A stretch of 64,000 nt of DNA, taken from JANQRZ01 sp965215165. Its GTDB lineage: Bacteria; Bacteroidota; Rhodothermia; Rhodothermales; JANQRZ01. Where the stretch lies: positions 1,302,001 through 1,366,000 of the forward strand of contig CBDCCX010000006.1 of the NCBI GenBank assembly GCA_965215165.1, in the 5' to 3' direction. Shown here piece after piece: positions 18,088-28,420 of this stretch. Each line of letters starts with the position of its first letter. Within the stretch, counting starts at the first letter, position 1. The notes beneath the pieces are model-generated. The model did not search any database. It worked only from the letters and a program-made list of their open reading frames with translations, and was not told where the DNA came from. A program made the translations under genes and the position numbers.

Positions 18088-18397
18088 GCGGAGGCGTTCG
18101 GTAACCGGAAGGGATTACGGATGCAAGATACTCCGGCCCGAGGCGAGGACACTCAGAGGTTGCTTACGAGTGCAACGTGAAGGGCTGCGAACGGCTCCGG
18201 ACGCCTCCGACGGCGACGCCTCCGACGGCGTGGCGCTGCATCGCCGGGGCGGTGCCCCGTCTGCTTCGCGCGCCTCGTCGGTGCCGCCCGGCGCTCGGTC
18301 TCGCCTGCTTCCTCCATTCATAGTCAGCCTCTCACTGCGACGCCCGTACCCAGGTCTCGAAGCGGAAGCCGTCGCGCGGCTCGCGGCACATACGGGG
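18088..18397. other. Gap with tandem repeat and folA relic
   Basis: About 310 bp with no gene. It contains a perfect 15-bp tandem duplication (18200-18214, 18215-18229, unit GACGCCTCCGACGGC) and, next to the toxin gene, the folA 3'-end relic described separately. The sulfotransferase promoter should lie at its left edge. Confidence 0.6.
18332..18387 (-). pseudogene. Relic of the folA 3' end
   Basis: 18348-18386 is identical over 39 bp to 19013-19051 in the 3' end of folA, and the match extends a few bases further with one synonymous change. The minus-strand frame reads REPRDGFRFETWVR as in folA, then ASQ and TGA (18332-18334) instead of R and stop. It lies just beyond the toxin gene, so the toxin-antitoxin pair sits between two copies of the folA end. 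Confidence 0.9.
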
Positions 18398-18700
18398 CTA
18401 CGAACTGCGTGCCTTCCAATAGCCGGGGCGTCTGCGCTGATGCGCGACCGCGAGGACCAAGAGGGCGTTCGGCTCCGACCGATAGATCAGATAGTAGGGA
18501 AACTGGCGCAGTGTCCAACGACGTAACGCTTTGGTACCCCCTATCGGAGCACCAAAACCTGGTTGCTCCGCCACCAACTGCACCACGCGCTCGACCTCGT
18601 CCGTGAACTGCCGCCCTAGCCCCTCAGCCTGATCCTCGTAATATGCTACCGAAGCGAGGAGCTCGGCTCGGGCCTCCGGGTGAAAGCCTATCCCGGTCAT
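18398..18700 (-). CDS. RelE/ParE-family toxin
   Basis: 100 residues: FHPEARAELLASVAYYEDQAEGLGRQFTDEV, then PYYLIYRSEPNALLVLAVAHQRRRPGYW. This is the ParE/RelE plasmid-stabilisation fold with its end-of-domain AVAHxxRRPGYW pattern. Members inhibit gyrase or cleave mRNA; which applies cannot be told. Its ATG overlaps the antitoxin stop as ATGA (18697-18700), so translation is coupled. It lies between two copies of the folA 3' end. Confidence 0.9.
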   Translation of the reverse strand: MTGIGFHPEARAELLASVAYYEDQAEGLGRQFTDEVERVVQLVAEQPGFGAPIGGTKALRRWTLRQFPYYLIYRSEPNALLVLAVAHQRRRPGYWKARSS

Positions 18701-18915
18701 TGCGAAGCTGCGCGGGCGTCCGCAAACACTTGGGCTGCAGGCCCGGCGGTAACACGACCTGAACGGATATCCTCGTCACGGCGTCCGGCCTCCTGGACCC
18801 AGACGTGCTCGGCTCGGTCAGCCTCGTCGAGACTAGCGATCAAGCGCTGCGCGAGGTGTGCACGCTCGTGGTGCGCGAGTTGGAGGGCGTGGGCTTCGAT
18901 CTCGTGGATGCTCAT
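18697..18915 (-). CDS. Addiction module antitoxin (unstable antitoxin, TIGR02574-like)
   Basis: 72 residues from the ATG at 18915. MSIHEIEAHALQLAHHERAHLAQRLIASLDE and a short acidic-to-basic C-terminal region with ExDIRSGRVTAG fit the small antitoxins that pair with ParE/RelE toxins. An upstream methionine (18972) would add 19 residues but lacks the family pattern. It precedes and overlaps the toxin gene, the usual order. Confidence 0.87.
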   Translation of the reverse strand: MSIHEIEAHALQLAHHERAHLAQRLIASLDEADRAEHVWVQEAGRRDEDIRSGRVTAGPAAQVFADARAASQ

Positions 18916-18970
18916 GGCGCGGCGGAGTGCGTGGGTTGGCTGAAAGAGCCTGGTTAACTCGATCTCTCTC

Positions 18971-18995
18971 AAAAAGCTCCGCCGTGGCGAGGGGC
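18971..18995 (-). terminator. Probable intrinsic terminator after thyA-folA
   Basis: On the minus strand, just after the folA stop, CTCGCC-AC-GGCGGAG can form a hairpin with one bulge and is followed directly by five T. It would separate thyA-folA from the toxin-antitoxin pair. Confidence 0.45.
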
Positions 18996-19002
18996 TCCCA
19001 CT

Positions 19003-19503
19003 TCAGCGCCGCACCCAGGTCTCGAAGCGGAAGCCGTCGCGCGGCTCGCGGTGCGCCAGCTCGAAGGTGGTGCCGAGCAGGTGCTCGAACGGCGGGAAGA
19101 CGGTGTCGCCGTGGTACGTGCCCTCGACGAGGGTGAGCTCGAGCCGGTCGGCGAGTGGCAGCGTCTGCTCATAGATCGTCGCGCCGCCGCCGATGCAGAT
19201 CTGGTCGCGGTCCGCGAAGGCCTCGAGCGCAGCGTCGAGCGACGAGTAGACGTGGATGCCGGCATGCTCGACCCGGACCGGATGGCGCGTCAAGACGACG
19301 TTCTCGCGCTGGGGCAACGGTCCGCCGAACTGGTGCAGGATCGACTCGAAGGTCCGCCGGCCCATCACGAGCGGGTGCCCGAGCGTGAGGCGTTTGAAGT
19401 GCCGCAGGTCCTCGGGGAGGTGCCACGGCAGGTCGCGCCCGTCGCCGATCACCCGGTTCTCTTCCGCGACGGCCGCGACTAAGACCAACTCTGGCTTCGC
19501 CAT
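19003..19503 (-). CDS. folA: Dihydrofolate reductase
   Basis: Reduces dihydrofolate to tetrahydrofolate with NADPH, regenerating the cofactor consumed by ThyA. 166 residues. VAAVAEENRVIGDGRDLPWHLPEDLRHF has the substrate-binding and Met20-loop pattern, followed by PLVMGRRTFESI, ICIGGGATIYEQ and the C-terminal GFRFETWVRR. Its ATG overlaps the thyA stop as TGATG. Its last 43 bp are duplicated downstream of the toxin-antitoxin genes. Confidence 0.96.
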   Translation of the reverse strand: MAKPELVLVAAVAEENRVIGDGRDLPWHLPEDLRHFKRLTLGHPLVMGRRTFESILHQFGGPLPQRENVVLTRHPVRVEHAGIHVYSSLDAALEAFADRDQICIGGGATIYEQTLPLADRLELTLVEGTYHGDTVFPPFEHLLGTTFELAHREPRDGFRFETWVRR

Positions 19504-20411
19504 CAGACCGCGACCTCGAACCGGATGGGGTCGTGGTGCCGGTAGCCGTCGAGCCTGACGTCCTCGAACCGCAGCGCGTCGAGCGGCTTGTCGGCGATGT
19601 TCAGGCGCGGGGCGTCGAACGGTTCGCGGTCGAGCTGCTCGCGGAGGCCGTCGACATGATTGACGTAGACGTGCGCGTCGACGAGCGTGTGGGCGAAGAC
19701 GCCCGGCTCCAGCCCGACCTGCTGCGCGACGGCTTGCGTCAGGAGCGCGTAGCAGGCGAGGTTGAACGGGACCCCGAGCGCGAGGTCGGCCGAGCGTTGC
19801 GTGAGGTGGCAGTTCAGCCGCTGCCGGCCGTCGGCGGTCTCCTGCACGTTGAGGACGAAGGTGAAGTGGCACGGCGGGAGCCGGCTCACGGCCGCGTTCG
19901 CCGGATGCCACGCGCTGACGACGAGCCGCCGCGAGGTTGGGTTCCGCCGCAACTCGTCGATCACGTAGCCGACCTGGTCGAACGACAGCGAGCCGTCGGC
20001 CTCGCGCCGGACGTTGGGGTGGTCCGGCCCGGCGAAGACCTCGCCGTCGAGCGCTGCACCCGCCGCCGGGACCGGGAAGCGCCGCCAGAACCGGCCGTAG
20101 GCAGTCTCGAGCCGGCCCTCCTCGTCGGCCCAGGCGTCCCAGATCTTGGTGTGCTCACGGAGGTCGCGGATGTGGGGCGCGCCCGAGAGGTACCACAGCA
20201 CCTCGCGCAGCATCGAGTCGAAGTAGACCTTCTTGGTCGTCAGCAGCGGGTAGCCGTCGGCGAGGTCGACGGTGTAGAACTCTGCGAACGACGAGACCGT
20301 GTCGGTGCCGGTGCGGTTGCGCTTGCGGGTGCCGGTGTCGAGCACGCGGCGGACGAGGTCGAGGTAGGCACGGTCAGCGGAGAGAGTGTGGGGCGGATCG
20401 GAAATTTGCAT
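19503..20411 (-). CDS. thyA: Thymidylate synthase
   Basis: Methylates dUMP to dTMP with methylene-tetrahydrofolate. 302 residues, with catalytic Cys181 in RLPPCHFTFVLNVQ, the phosphate-binding RKRNRTGTDT near the N terminus, the QRSADLALGVPFNLA signature and a VNHVDGLREQL segment. It has a modest insert (about 114-140) after the small domain. First gene of the thyA-folA operon. Confidence 0.97.
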   Translation of the reverse strand: MQISDPPHTLSADRAYLDLVRRVLDTGTRKRNRTGTDTVSSFAEFYTVDLADGYPLLTTKKVYFDSMLREVLWYLSGAPHIRDLREHTKIWDAWADEEGRLETAYGRFWRRFPVPAAGAALDGEVFAGPDHPNVRREADGSLSFDQVGYVIDELRRNPTSRRLVVSAWHPANAAVSRLPPCHFTFVLNVQETADGRQRLNCHLTQRSADLALGVPFNLACYALLTQAVAQQVGLEPGVFAHTLVDAHVYVNHVDGLREQLDREPFDAPRLNIADKPLDALRFEDVRLDGYRHHDPIRFEVAV

Positions 20412-20554
20412 CGGGAGCGCGGAGCGGCGGGCAGTATCGGAGGATACGAGAAAGCACGGACGATGGGAAGATCGGAACGTAGCGCCGAAGGTCGGGTACC
20501 CGCACCGCCGTTGCCCGGCCTATTCCAAAATCCGAAATCGCAACTCCGAAATCG

Positions 20555-20815
20555 ATGGACCCCGGTCTCCACGTCAAGCAGGCGATCAACCACCTCGACA
20601 AGGTCCTCGCGTACTACCCCTACGTGCAGGAGGGCGGCGCGGCAACCGTCGCGCTCACGCCCGAGGACTGGCAGGTCGTCGCCGACGCGCTCTTCCGCAT
20701 GAGCACCCCGAAGGAGGTCTTCCCCGACGCCATCGCCGACTACACTCTTACCGAGGACCAGCGGGCGATTCTCCTCGAGACGGCCGACTGCACGATCACG
20801 GTCGAGATGGGGTGA
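20555..20815 (+). CDS. Small conserved hypothetical protein
   Basis: 86 residues, acidic, with no signal or membrane segment: an amphipathic N-terminal helix (LHVKQAINHLDKVLAYY), then VALTPEDWQVVADALFRM and a C-terminal beta-like end CTITVEMG. The frame has good codon use for this genome and lies divergently from thyA. No family recognised. Confidence 0.6.
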   Translation: MDPGLHVKQAINHLDKVLAYYPYVQEGGAATVALTPEDWQVVADALFRMSTPKEVFPDAIADYTLTEDQRAILLETADCTITVEMG

Positions 20816-20862
20816 GAGGTTGGAGGCTGCGGGTTTCCACCTCTAAGCTCGGACCCACAACC

Positions 20863-21243
20863 TCAGTTCGCCGCTGCCCGGAGGTGGAACGTCGGGATCT
20901 GCGCCCGGAAGCGCGAGCCGTTGGGGCGCTGCATCAGGTACGTGCCGGCCATCGTGCCGGCCATCGCCTCGAGGGCGCAGAAGGAGTGGTACGCGTGAAA
21001 CGCGCCTGGCGCGATCACCGGCTGCTGCCCGATGACGCCCTCGCCCTCGACCTCCACGGCGCGGCCTTCGTCGGGGCGGATCAGCCAGTGCCGGCGCAGG
21101 AGCTGCACCTCGGCCTCGCCCCTGTTCTCGATGCGGACGAAATAGGCGAACACGAACCGGCGGGCGAACACGTCGGACTGATCCGCGAGGTAGCGCGGCA
21201 GGACCGAAACGGTGACGTGCTCGGTGGTGGCGGCGTACGGCAC
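20863..21243 (-). CDS. apaG: ApaG domain protein
   Basis: 126 residues of the ApaG fold: VTVSVLPRYL, FVFAYFVRIENRGEAEVQLLRRHWLI, then GVIGQQPVIAPGAFHAYHSFC and GTMAGTYLMQ. ApaG is a small fibronectin-III-like protein linked to metal and diadenosine-polyphosphate phenotypes; its exact role is unsettled. It most likely starts with the GTG at 21243, two bases after the stop of the upstream BtpA gene, so the pair is an operon. Confidence 0.85.
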   Translation of the reverse strand: MPYAATTEHVTVSVLPRYLADQSDVFARRFVFAYFVRIENRGEAEVQLLRRHWLIRPDEGRAVEVEGEGVIGQQPVIAPGAFHAYHSFCALEAMAGTMAGTYLMQRPNGSRFRAQIPTFHLRAAAN

Positions 21244-21245
21244 GG

Positions 21246-22079
21246 CTACCCGATGGTGCTGTGGACGCCGCGCGCGTGCTCGGCGACCGAGACGATATGT
21301 TGCACGCGGTGCTCGCAGACGGGCGCGTTCCAGACACCGCCCTCTTTGAAGGCGCTGCCGATGATGAACCCGTCGGCGCAGTCGATGAGGTCCTCGAGGT
21401 TCTCGGCCGTGACCCCGCTGCCAACGAGAACGGGGAGCGGGGTCGCCGCGCAGACCGCGCGGAGGTCGTCGGTGCACGGCTCCTCGCCGGTGCGGACGCC
21501 GGTGACGACGACGCCGTCGGCGTGGTGGAGCTGCATCAGGTGGGCGACCTCCGCGATGGGCACGTCGCCGGTCCAGGTGTGGGCGGCGTGCTTCTTCTTG
21601 ACGTCGCAGAAGACGGGGATGTCGTGCGCCCCGATGGCGCGGCGGTAGCGGAGGACCGAGCCCGCGCACGCCTCGGCGATGCCCTTGTCCGAGACGTGGG
21701 CGAAGGTCCACCCCTCGGCCCGGATGAAGTCGCACTGCGCCGCGAGGGCGACGGCGAGGGCCGTCTTGTTGGCCTGGAAGAGCACCTGCACCCCGACCGG
21801 GAGCTGCCCGACCTGCCGCTTGACGCAGACCGCGACGCGCGTCATGAACGCCGCCACCTCCGGCCCCTGCTCGCGCTCGTGGATGCACGGAAAGTCGTGC
21901 ATGTTCTCCAGGACGAGGCCGTCGACCCCGAGGTCGGCGTAGAGCTTGGCCTCGGTGACGGCGCGCTCGACCGTGGACTCGATGGAGCGGTAGCCCGGCG
22001 CGCCCGGCGTCGGGCCGGTGTGGACCATCGCGAGGATGGGCTTGGGGGTTCGGAAGATCCGACTCATCGTCTCCAGCAT
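21246..22079 (-). CDS. BtpA/SgcQ family protein
   Basis: 277 residues, TIM-barrel family PF03437, named for cyanobacterial BtpA and E. coli SgcQ. Visible: ILAMVHTGPTPGAPGY, LYADLGVDGLVLENMHD, VPVFCDVKKKHA, DGVVVTGVRTGE and PVLVGSGVTAENL, with Gly-rich phosphate-binding turns late in the barrel. In non-phototrophs the role is unknown. A second Met (MSRIF) four codons in is an alternative start. Operon with apaG. Confidence 0.83.
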   Translation of the reverse strand: MLETMSRIFRTPKPILAMVHTGPTPGAPGYRSIESTVERAVTEAKLYADLGVDGLVLENMHDFPCIHEREQGPEVAAFMTRVAVCVKRQVGQLPVGVQVLFQANKTALAVALAAQCDFIRAEGWTFAHVSDKGIAEACAGSVLRYRRAIGAHDIPVFCDVKKKHAAHTWTGDVPIAEVAHLMQLHHADGVVVTGVRTGEEPCTDDLRAVCAATPLPVLVGSGVTAENLEDLIDCADGFIIGSAFKEGGVWNAPVCEHRVQHIVSVAEHARGVHSTIG

Positions 22080-22225
22080 CAGGCAGTCCTCTCAGATCGG
22101 TCGGGTCGGAGCAGGCAAAGGATTCGTGTGAAGTCCGGGTGAGCCTCAGCGCGTCGGTGCAACCCGACCCGCCGACCCGCTGTTCCGAAGGCTCCTCCTA
22201 TCTGCGTCCTCCCCGCCGCCCGACG

Positions 22226-24103
22226 ATGCCCGTTCTCGACCCGCTTCCTGCCGACGCCGGCCGGACCCCGACTCGCTCCGTCGCCGAGGTCACGATCCTC
22301 TTCGCAGGCGACTCCGGCGACGGGATGCAGCTCACCGGCGGCCAGTTCACGCTCGCCACGGCGAAGGCGCGGAACGACCTCGCCACCCTCCCCGACTTCC
22401 CCGCCGAGATCCGCGCCCCTGCCGGCACCACCTACGGCGTCTCCGGCTTCCAACTCCACTTCGGCGCGACCGAAATCTCGACGCCCGGCGACGAGGTGGA
22501 CCTGCTCGTGGCGATGAACCCGGCCGCGCTCAAGGTCAACCTGCACCGCGTCCGGGCCGGCGGCAGCGTGCTCGTGAACCTCAACGCCTTCGAGGACCGC
22601 GGGCTGGAACTCGCCGGCTACACGTCGAACCCGCTCGGCGACGGGACGCTCACCGGCTACGAGGTCTTCCCGGTCGAGCTGACCCGGCTCACCAGGGAGT
22701 CGCTTGCCGAGTTCGACCTCTCGACGCAGCAGGCGGACCAGTCGAAGAACATGTTCGCGCTCGGCCTCGCGCTGTGGCTCTACACCCGGCCCACCGAGCC
22801 GACGCTCGAGTGGCTGGAGGCAAAGTTTGCCCACAAGCCGGACGTCCTGGCGGCCAACCGGCACGTCCTGACCAAGGGCTACCATTACGGAGAGACGACG
22901 GAGGCCTTTGCCGCGCGCTACGAGGTGGCCCCGGCCAGCCTGCCGCCCGGCCTCTACCGGGCGATCCGGGGCAACGAAGCCCTCGCGCTCGGCCTGGCCA
23001 CGGCCGCCGTGCGGAGCGGGCTAGAGGTCCTCTACGGTGCCTACCCGATCACGCCGGCCAGCGACCTGCTGCACGCGCTCGCGAGCTACAAGCACCTCGG
23101 CGTCCTATCGTTCCAGGCCGAGGACGAGATCGCCGCCATCGGCGCGGCGCTCGGCGCGAGCTTCGCCGGGAGCCTGGGCGTCACCGCCACCTCCGGACCG
23201 GGCCTCGAGCTGAAGAGCGAGTTTCTGGGCCTCGCCCTAATGACCGAGCTCCCCCTGGTTGTCGTGGACGTGCAGCGTGCCGGCCCAGCCACGGGGATGC
23301 CGACCAAGACCGAGCAGAGCGACCTGCTCTTCGCCCTCTATGGCCGCAGCGGCGACGCCCCACTCCCAGTCCTGGCTGCCTCTACGCCGGGCGACTGCTA
23401 CGAGGCCGCCTATGAGGCGTGCCGCGTCGCGGTGAAGTACATGACGCCCGTCATCCTGCTCTCCGACGGCTACCTCGGTAACGGGGCCGAGCCGTGGCGC
23501 ATCCCCGACCCCGACGCCCTCGCCCCGTTCCCCGTCGCGTTCGCGAGCAAGCCCTCCAGCGGTCCGTTCCTCCCCTACCGTCGCGACGGCGCGACCCTGG
23601 CCCGCCCCTGGGCCAAGCCCGGAACCGCAGGCGTAGAGCACCGCCTCGGCGGGCTCGAAAAGGACCGCGAGACCGGCGGCGTCTCCTACGACCCCGAGAA
23701 TCACCAGGTCATGACCGAGCTCCGCGCGGCCAAGGTCCAGCGCGTCGCCGACGAGATCCCGCCGACCTCGGTCTACGGCGACGCCGAGGGCGAGGTCGTG
23801 CTCGTCGGCTGGGGCTCGACGCGCGGTGCCATCGAGGCGTCGGTCAAGCTGGCCCGCGCCGAAGGGCTGCGCGTCGGTGCCGTCCACCTCCGCTGGCTCA
23901 ACCCGCTCCCGCCCGACCTCGGCGACGTCCTCGACCGGTTCGAGCGTGTCGTCGTGCCCGAGCTCAACAACGGGCAGCTCGTCCGCGTCCTGCAGGACCA
24001 GCTCGTGCGCCCGCTCGAGAGCCTCACCAAGGTCCAGGGCTTGCCGTTCAAGGTCAGCGAGATCACCGCCCGCCTCCGCGAGATGGTTGCCGCCGACGCA
24101 TAA
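22226..24103 (+). CDS. korA: 2-oxoacid:acceptor oxidoreductase, alpha subunit (gamma-alpha fusion)
   Basis: 625 residues. The N-terminal gamma-type domain (GDSGDGMQLTGGQFT to VLVNLNAFED) is fused to the alpha domain with YGAYPITPASDLLHALA, and ends with a C-terminal transketolase-like domain (about 510-625). With KorB it oxidatively decarboxylates 2-oxoglutarate or a similar 2-oxoacid to the acyl-CoA, passing electrons to ferredoxin. In aerobes of this group it replaces or supplements the 2-oxoglutarate dehydrogenase complex. The substrate cannot be fixed from sequence alone. korB follows 46 bp downstream. Confidence 0.92.
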   Translation: MPVLDPLPADAGRTPTRSVAEVTILFAGDSGDGMQLTGGQFTLATAKARNDLATLPDFPAEIRAPAGTTYGVSGFQLHFGATEISTPGDEVDLLVAMNPAALKVNLHRVRAGGSVLVNLNAFEDRGLELAGYTSNPLGDGTLTGYEVFPVELTRLTRESLAEFDLSTQQADQSKNMFALGLALWLYTRPTEPTLEWLEAKFAHKPDVLAANRHVLTKGYHYGETTEAFAARYEVAPASLPPGLYRAIRGNEALALGLATAAVRSGLEVLYGAYPITPASDLLHALASYKHLGVLSFQAEDEIAAIGAALGASFAGSLGVTATSGPGLELKSEFLGLALMTELPLVVVDVQRAGPATGMPTKTEQSDLLFALYGRSGDAPLPVLAASTPGDCYEAAYEACRVAVKYMTPVILLSDGYLGNGAEPWRIPDPDALAPFPVAFASKPSSGPFLPYRRDGATLARPWAKPGTAGVEHRLGGLEKDRETGGVSYDPENHQVMTELRAAKVQRVADEIPPTSVYGDAEGEVVLVGWGSTRGAIEASVKLARAEGLRVGAVHLRWLNPLPPDLGDVLDRFERVVVPELNNGQLVRVLQDQLVRPLESLTKVQGLPFKVSEITARLREMVAADA

Positions 24104-24149
24104 CCCCGCCGTAGGCGCACCCCTTGTGGTCGCTCGCACATCCAATTGT

Positions 24150-25307
<1,158 letters not shown>

Positions 25308-25308
25308 C

Positions 25309-26985
25309 TCACTCGACGTGGAGCACCTTGAGCGTCTCGGTCTGCCGCGCCGTCCGAAGCCGGACGAGGTAGACCCCGGCCGGCAACCCCGCCCCGCCGA
25401 GCGTGAGCGTCTGCTCGCCCGGCGGGAGGAGGCCGTCGGCCAGCACCGCCACCTCGCGCCCGAGCACGTCGAAGACCGAGAGCCGCGCCCGGCCTGCCCC
25501 CTCGGGCACCGTCAGCGTCAGCGACGTGGCCGAGCGGAACGGGTTCGGGAACGGCCGCGACAGCCCGAAGGCGTCCGGCAGCACCGGCTCCGGCACGCCC
25601 CCGACGCGCTGCGGCTCGAAGAAGCCGACCTCGTAGGCGTTCTGGAGATAGCGCGCCGCCTCACGCAACTCGACGATGGAGTCGAGCCGGTCCGCTCCCT
25701 GGGCGAAGGGGATGACGAAGACGACCTCGGTGCTCGCGCCCGGTGCCAGGCGGAACGGCCCGGTCACGACCACGAAGCGTCGGTCCCCCGAAGGGTTGCG
25801 GACCCCTGTTCCGTCCGGATTCTCCTCGCTCCAAAACGCCCCTACGATAGGATCGCCTGGATCGCCGAACGTCGTGACGGGAAAGTCCGACCCGTACCCG
25901 CCTCCCCATCTCGTGATGGGCGTCCCGTCGGTCCAGAGACCGCGCATGCAGTTGTAGAAGCCCTCAGGCGTGATTGGCTCCCCGATGTACAGCTTGGAGA
26001 AGCAAGGAGAAGCTGTCATGCCGAGGCGTTCGTCCGGCTCGTCCACCTCGCTGTCGCCGTCGTCGTCCCGCCCGTTCGGTAGCCCGACCGGCCCCTGGAT
26101 TACCTTGATCCCTACGGCCGGCGGCACCCCGTAGAATGCGTCCGGCTCGCTGGCATTGTAGGTGAACCCCATGCTCAGCGTAGTGTCGCTCCCGATGAAG
26201 TCATCCGACGCGTCGCCGAGGTCGCTGTCGGTCCAGAAGGTGACGTAAGCGCTGTCGAGCGGGGCGCTGCCCCGGTGGGTGAACCGGTAGCGGTAGAGCG
26301 TGGCTTGGTGCAGCGCGGCGGTCGTGGACGGCACGGCGAAGGCACTCACGCGGGCTTCGAGTCCGATAGGAGGACTGTCGAAGAAGGCGGGATAGCGGTT
26401 GCCGGCGTCGTTCATCACCCACCACGCCATCTGCTCGCCCGAGAGCGCCGGCTCGTCGCCCCCCGCGAGGTCGTAGTTCCCCGCCACCCCGTCGCCGTCG
26501 AGCACCGGCGCGCCGAGGTCGACGGGCCAGTCGCGGAGGTCGTCCGTCGCCTCGCCGGTGTCGAGGTAGCGCGCCACGTCGCCCCGGCTGACGAGGTAGA
26601 TGCGGTCGAAGGCCGAGCAGTCGGCCGGCGGACTCCCCTCCTCGTCGAGCGGGCCGGGCCAGAACTCGAAGTTCTGGTATCGGCCGGCGGCGGTCCGAAT
26701 CTCTCCGTCGACCTTGCCGCCGACCCACAGGTTGGAGGCGAAGATCGGCGAGTTGCGACTCGCTTTCGGGACGAGGTAGCCATCCCCGCTAGTCGTCTCG
26801 TTACCGAAGAAGAGGTTGCCGCTGTTGAAGAGGCGGGCGCTCACGTCGTTAATGTCGAGGTCGGCCTCGGCGGTGCCGAGCAGGCAGTCGCCGACGGTCT
26901 GCGCCGAGGCCGGCGGAGCGCTCGCGAGCAGCATGGCGCTGAGCACGAGACCGACGCGGGAAGGCAGGACGGAAGCGAAGCGCAT
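25309..26985 (-). CDS. Secreted protein with T9SS type A sorting domain
   Basis: 558 residues. The signal peptide (MRFASVLPSRVGLVLSAMLL to ASAQ) is chosen at the ATG at 26985; the longer frame upstream is not signal-like. The body has repeated Asp/Gly-rich segments and a calcium-binding-like DDDGDSEVDEPDE, typical of a family of large Bacteroidota surface proteins of unknown role. The C terminus is a complete sorting domain: PFPNPFRSATSLTLTV, VFDVLGREVAVLADG, GVYLVRLRTARQTETLKV. No enzymatic motif recognised. Confidence 0.83.
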   Translation of the reverse strand: MRFASVLPSRVGLVLSAMLLASAPPASAQTVGDCLLGTAEADLDINDVSARLFNSGNLFFGNETTSGDGYLVPKASRNSPIFASNLWVGGKVDGEIRTAAGRYQNFEFWPGPLDEEGSPPADCSAFDRIYLVSRGDVARYLDTGEATDDLRDWPVDLGAPVLDGDGVAGNYDLAGGDEPALSGEQMAWWVMNDAGNRYPAFFDSPPIGLEARVSAFAVPSTTAALHQATLYRYRFTHRGSAPLDSAYVTFWTDSDLGDASDDFIGSDTTLSMGFTYNASEPDAFYGVPPAVGIKVIQGPVGLPNGRDDDGDSEVDEPDERLGMTASPCFSKLYIGEPITPEGFYNCMRGLWTDGTPITRWGGGYGSDFPVTTFGDPGDPIVGAFWSEENPDGTGVRNPSGDRRFVVVTGPFRLAPGASTEVVFVIPFAQGADRLDSIVELREAARYLQNAYEVGFFEPQRVGGVPEPVLPDAFGLSRPFPNPFRSATSLTLTVPEGAGRARLSVFDVLGREVAVLADGLLPPGEQTLTLGGAGLPAGVYLVRLRTARQTETLKVLHVE

Positions 26986-27100
26986 GGACGTAGTGAGAAA
27001 TACACATAGCGATAGGCACAACGTACAGCCCACCCCGTTGACCGACCGGGGCAATTCCTCCGCCCCGTAGTTTACCGCCCTCTCGCCCTCCGCCGGTCCT

Positions 27101-28309
27101 ATGCGCGCTGCGCTCTCTCTCCTCCTCAGCCTCACCGCCTGCTCGACCAACTCCGAGCCGGCATCCCCCTCTCTCCCCACCGTTCAAGCCGCCGTACAGA
27201 CGGTCGCCGCCGACACGGTCGGCAGCCGGGACGGCGGCGTGGTCCGCCTCGGCGAGCCCGCGCGGAGCCGGCTGCTGGCCGAGGACCCGCTGTGGGAACG
27301 CGCGCTCCGGCTTCACTACGACGCCATCGTCACCGACGGGCACATCGACACGCCGTCGCTGATGCTCGACGATGGCTACAACCTCGGCGAGCGCCACACG
27401 CCACGCTCGGGCTCCCAGCACGTCGACCTGCCGAAGATGACCGAGGGCGGGCTCGACGCGCCGTTCTTCTCGATCTACGTCGCCCGCAGCTACGGCGAGA
27501 CGCCCGCTGCGACGGACCGCGCGCTCGCCATGATCGCCGAGCTCAAGCGGCAGGTCGACGCGCTCGACGGGATCGAGATGGCGACGACGGCCGAGGACGT
27601 GCGGCGGCTCACCCGGTCCGGCCGGAAAGCGGCGCTGATGGGGCTCGAGGGCGGGCACGCGCTGCGCGGCTCCGAAGACGTGCTCCGCTCGCTCGCCGAC
27701 GCCGGCATCCGCTACGTCACGCTGACGCACACCAACACCAACTCGTGGGCCGACGCGTCGAGCGATGCCGTCCGCTGGAACGGGCTCAACGACACGGGCC
27801 GCGACCTGGTCCGCGAGATGAACCGCCTGGGCGTGCTCGTGGACCTCTCCCACGTCTCGGACTCGACCTTCTACGACGCCCTCGCGGTCAGCCGCGCGCC
27901 GGTCATCCTCAGCCACTCCTCGGTGCGCGCGCTCACCGACCATCCGCGCAACATCACCGACGACATGCTCCGCGCCCTGGCCCGGCACGACGGCGTCATC
28001 ATGATCAACTTCTTCTCGAAGTACCTCGCCCAGGACGGGGGGAGCGCGACGCTCGACGACATCCTCGATCACGTCGATCATGCCGTCGAGATCGCAGGCG
28101 TCGAGCACGTCGGGCTGGGGAGCGACTTCGACGGGGTGCCATTCCTGCCACGCGGGATGGACGATGCGACGCGGCTGCCGTACATCACCTACGGCCTGCT
28201 CAAGCGAGGCTATGCGGACGACGACATCCGCAAGATCCTTGGCGGCAACACCCTCCGGGTCCTGGCCGACGCCGAGCGCGTGGCGGCCGAGATGCAGAAC
28301 GAGCGCTAA
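27101..28309 (+). CDS. Membrane dipeptidase, peptidase family M19, lipoprotein
   Basis: 402 residues, with a lipobox LTAC (Cys14). The M19 core shows VTDGHIDTPSL (the HxD zinc ligands), MGLEGGHALRGSEDVLRSLADAGIRYVTLTHTNTN, LVDLSHVSDSTFYDAL with the zinc His, PVILSHSSVRAL, and GLGSDFDGVPF near the C terminus. It cleaves dipeptides, including some with D-residues, probably in the periplasm. Divergent from the T9SS-protein gene. Confidence 0.93.
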   Translation: MRAALSLLLSLTACSTNSEPASPSLPTVQAAVQTVAADTVGSRDGGVVRLGEPARSRLLAEDPLWERALRLHYDAIVTDGHIDTPSLMLDDGYNLGERHTPRSGSQHVDLPKMTEGGLDAPFFSIYVARSYGETPAATDRALAMIAELKRQVDALDGIEMATTAEDVRRLTRSGRKAALMGLEGGHALRGSEDVLRSLADAGIRYVTLTHTNTNSWADASSDAVRWNGLNDTGRDLVREMNRLGVLVDLSHVSDSTFYDALAVSRAPVILSHSSVRALTDHPRNITDDMLRALARHDGVIMINFFSKYLAQDGGSATLDDILDHVDHAVEIAGVEHVGLGSDFDGVPFLPRGMDDATRLPYITYGLLKRGYADDDIRKILGGNTLRVLADAERVAAEMQNER

Positions 28310-28420
28310 GCCGCGCCGCCCGACTCGCTCCATGCCTGGCGGCCGTCTGATCCATCTGGCTCCCATCCTGCTCGACGCCTGCGACGGGGCGCTCGGACTC
28401 GACCATGCGGCACCCTCCGG

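Noticed and set aside
18332..18972. Integrative element with integrase at folA
   Set aside because: The space between the folA-end copies holds only the toxin and antitoxin; no recombinase is encoded, so a full integrative element is not claimed.
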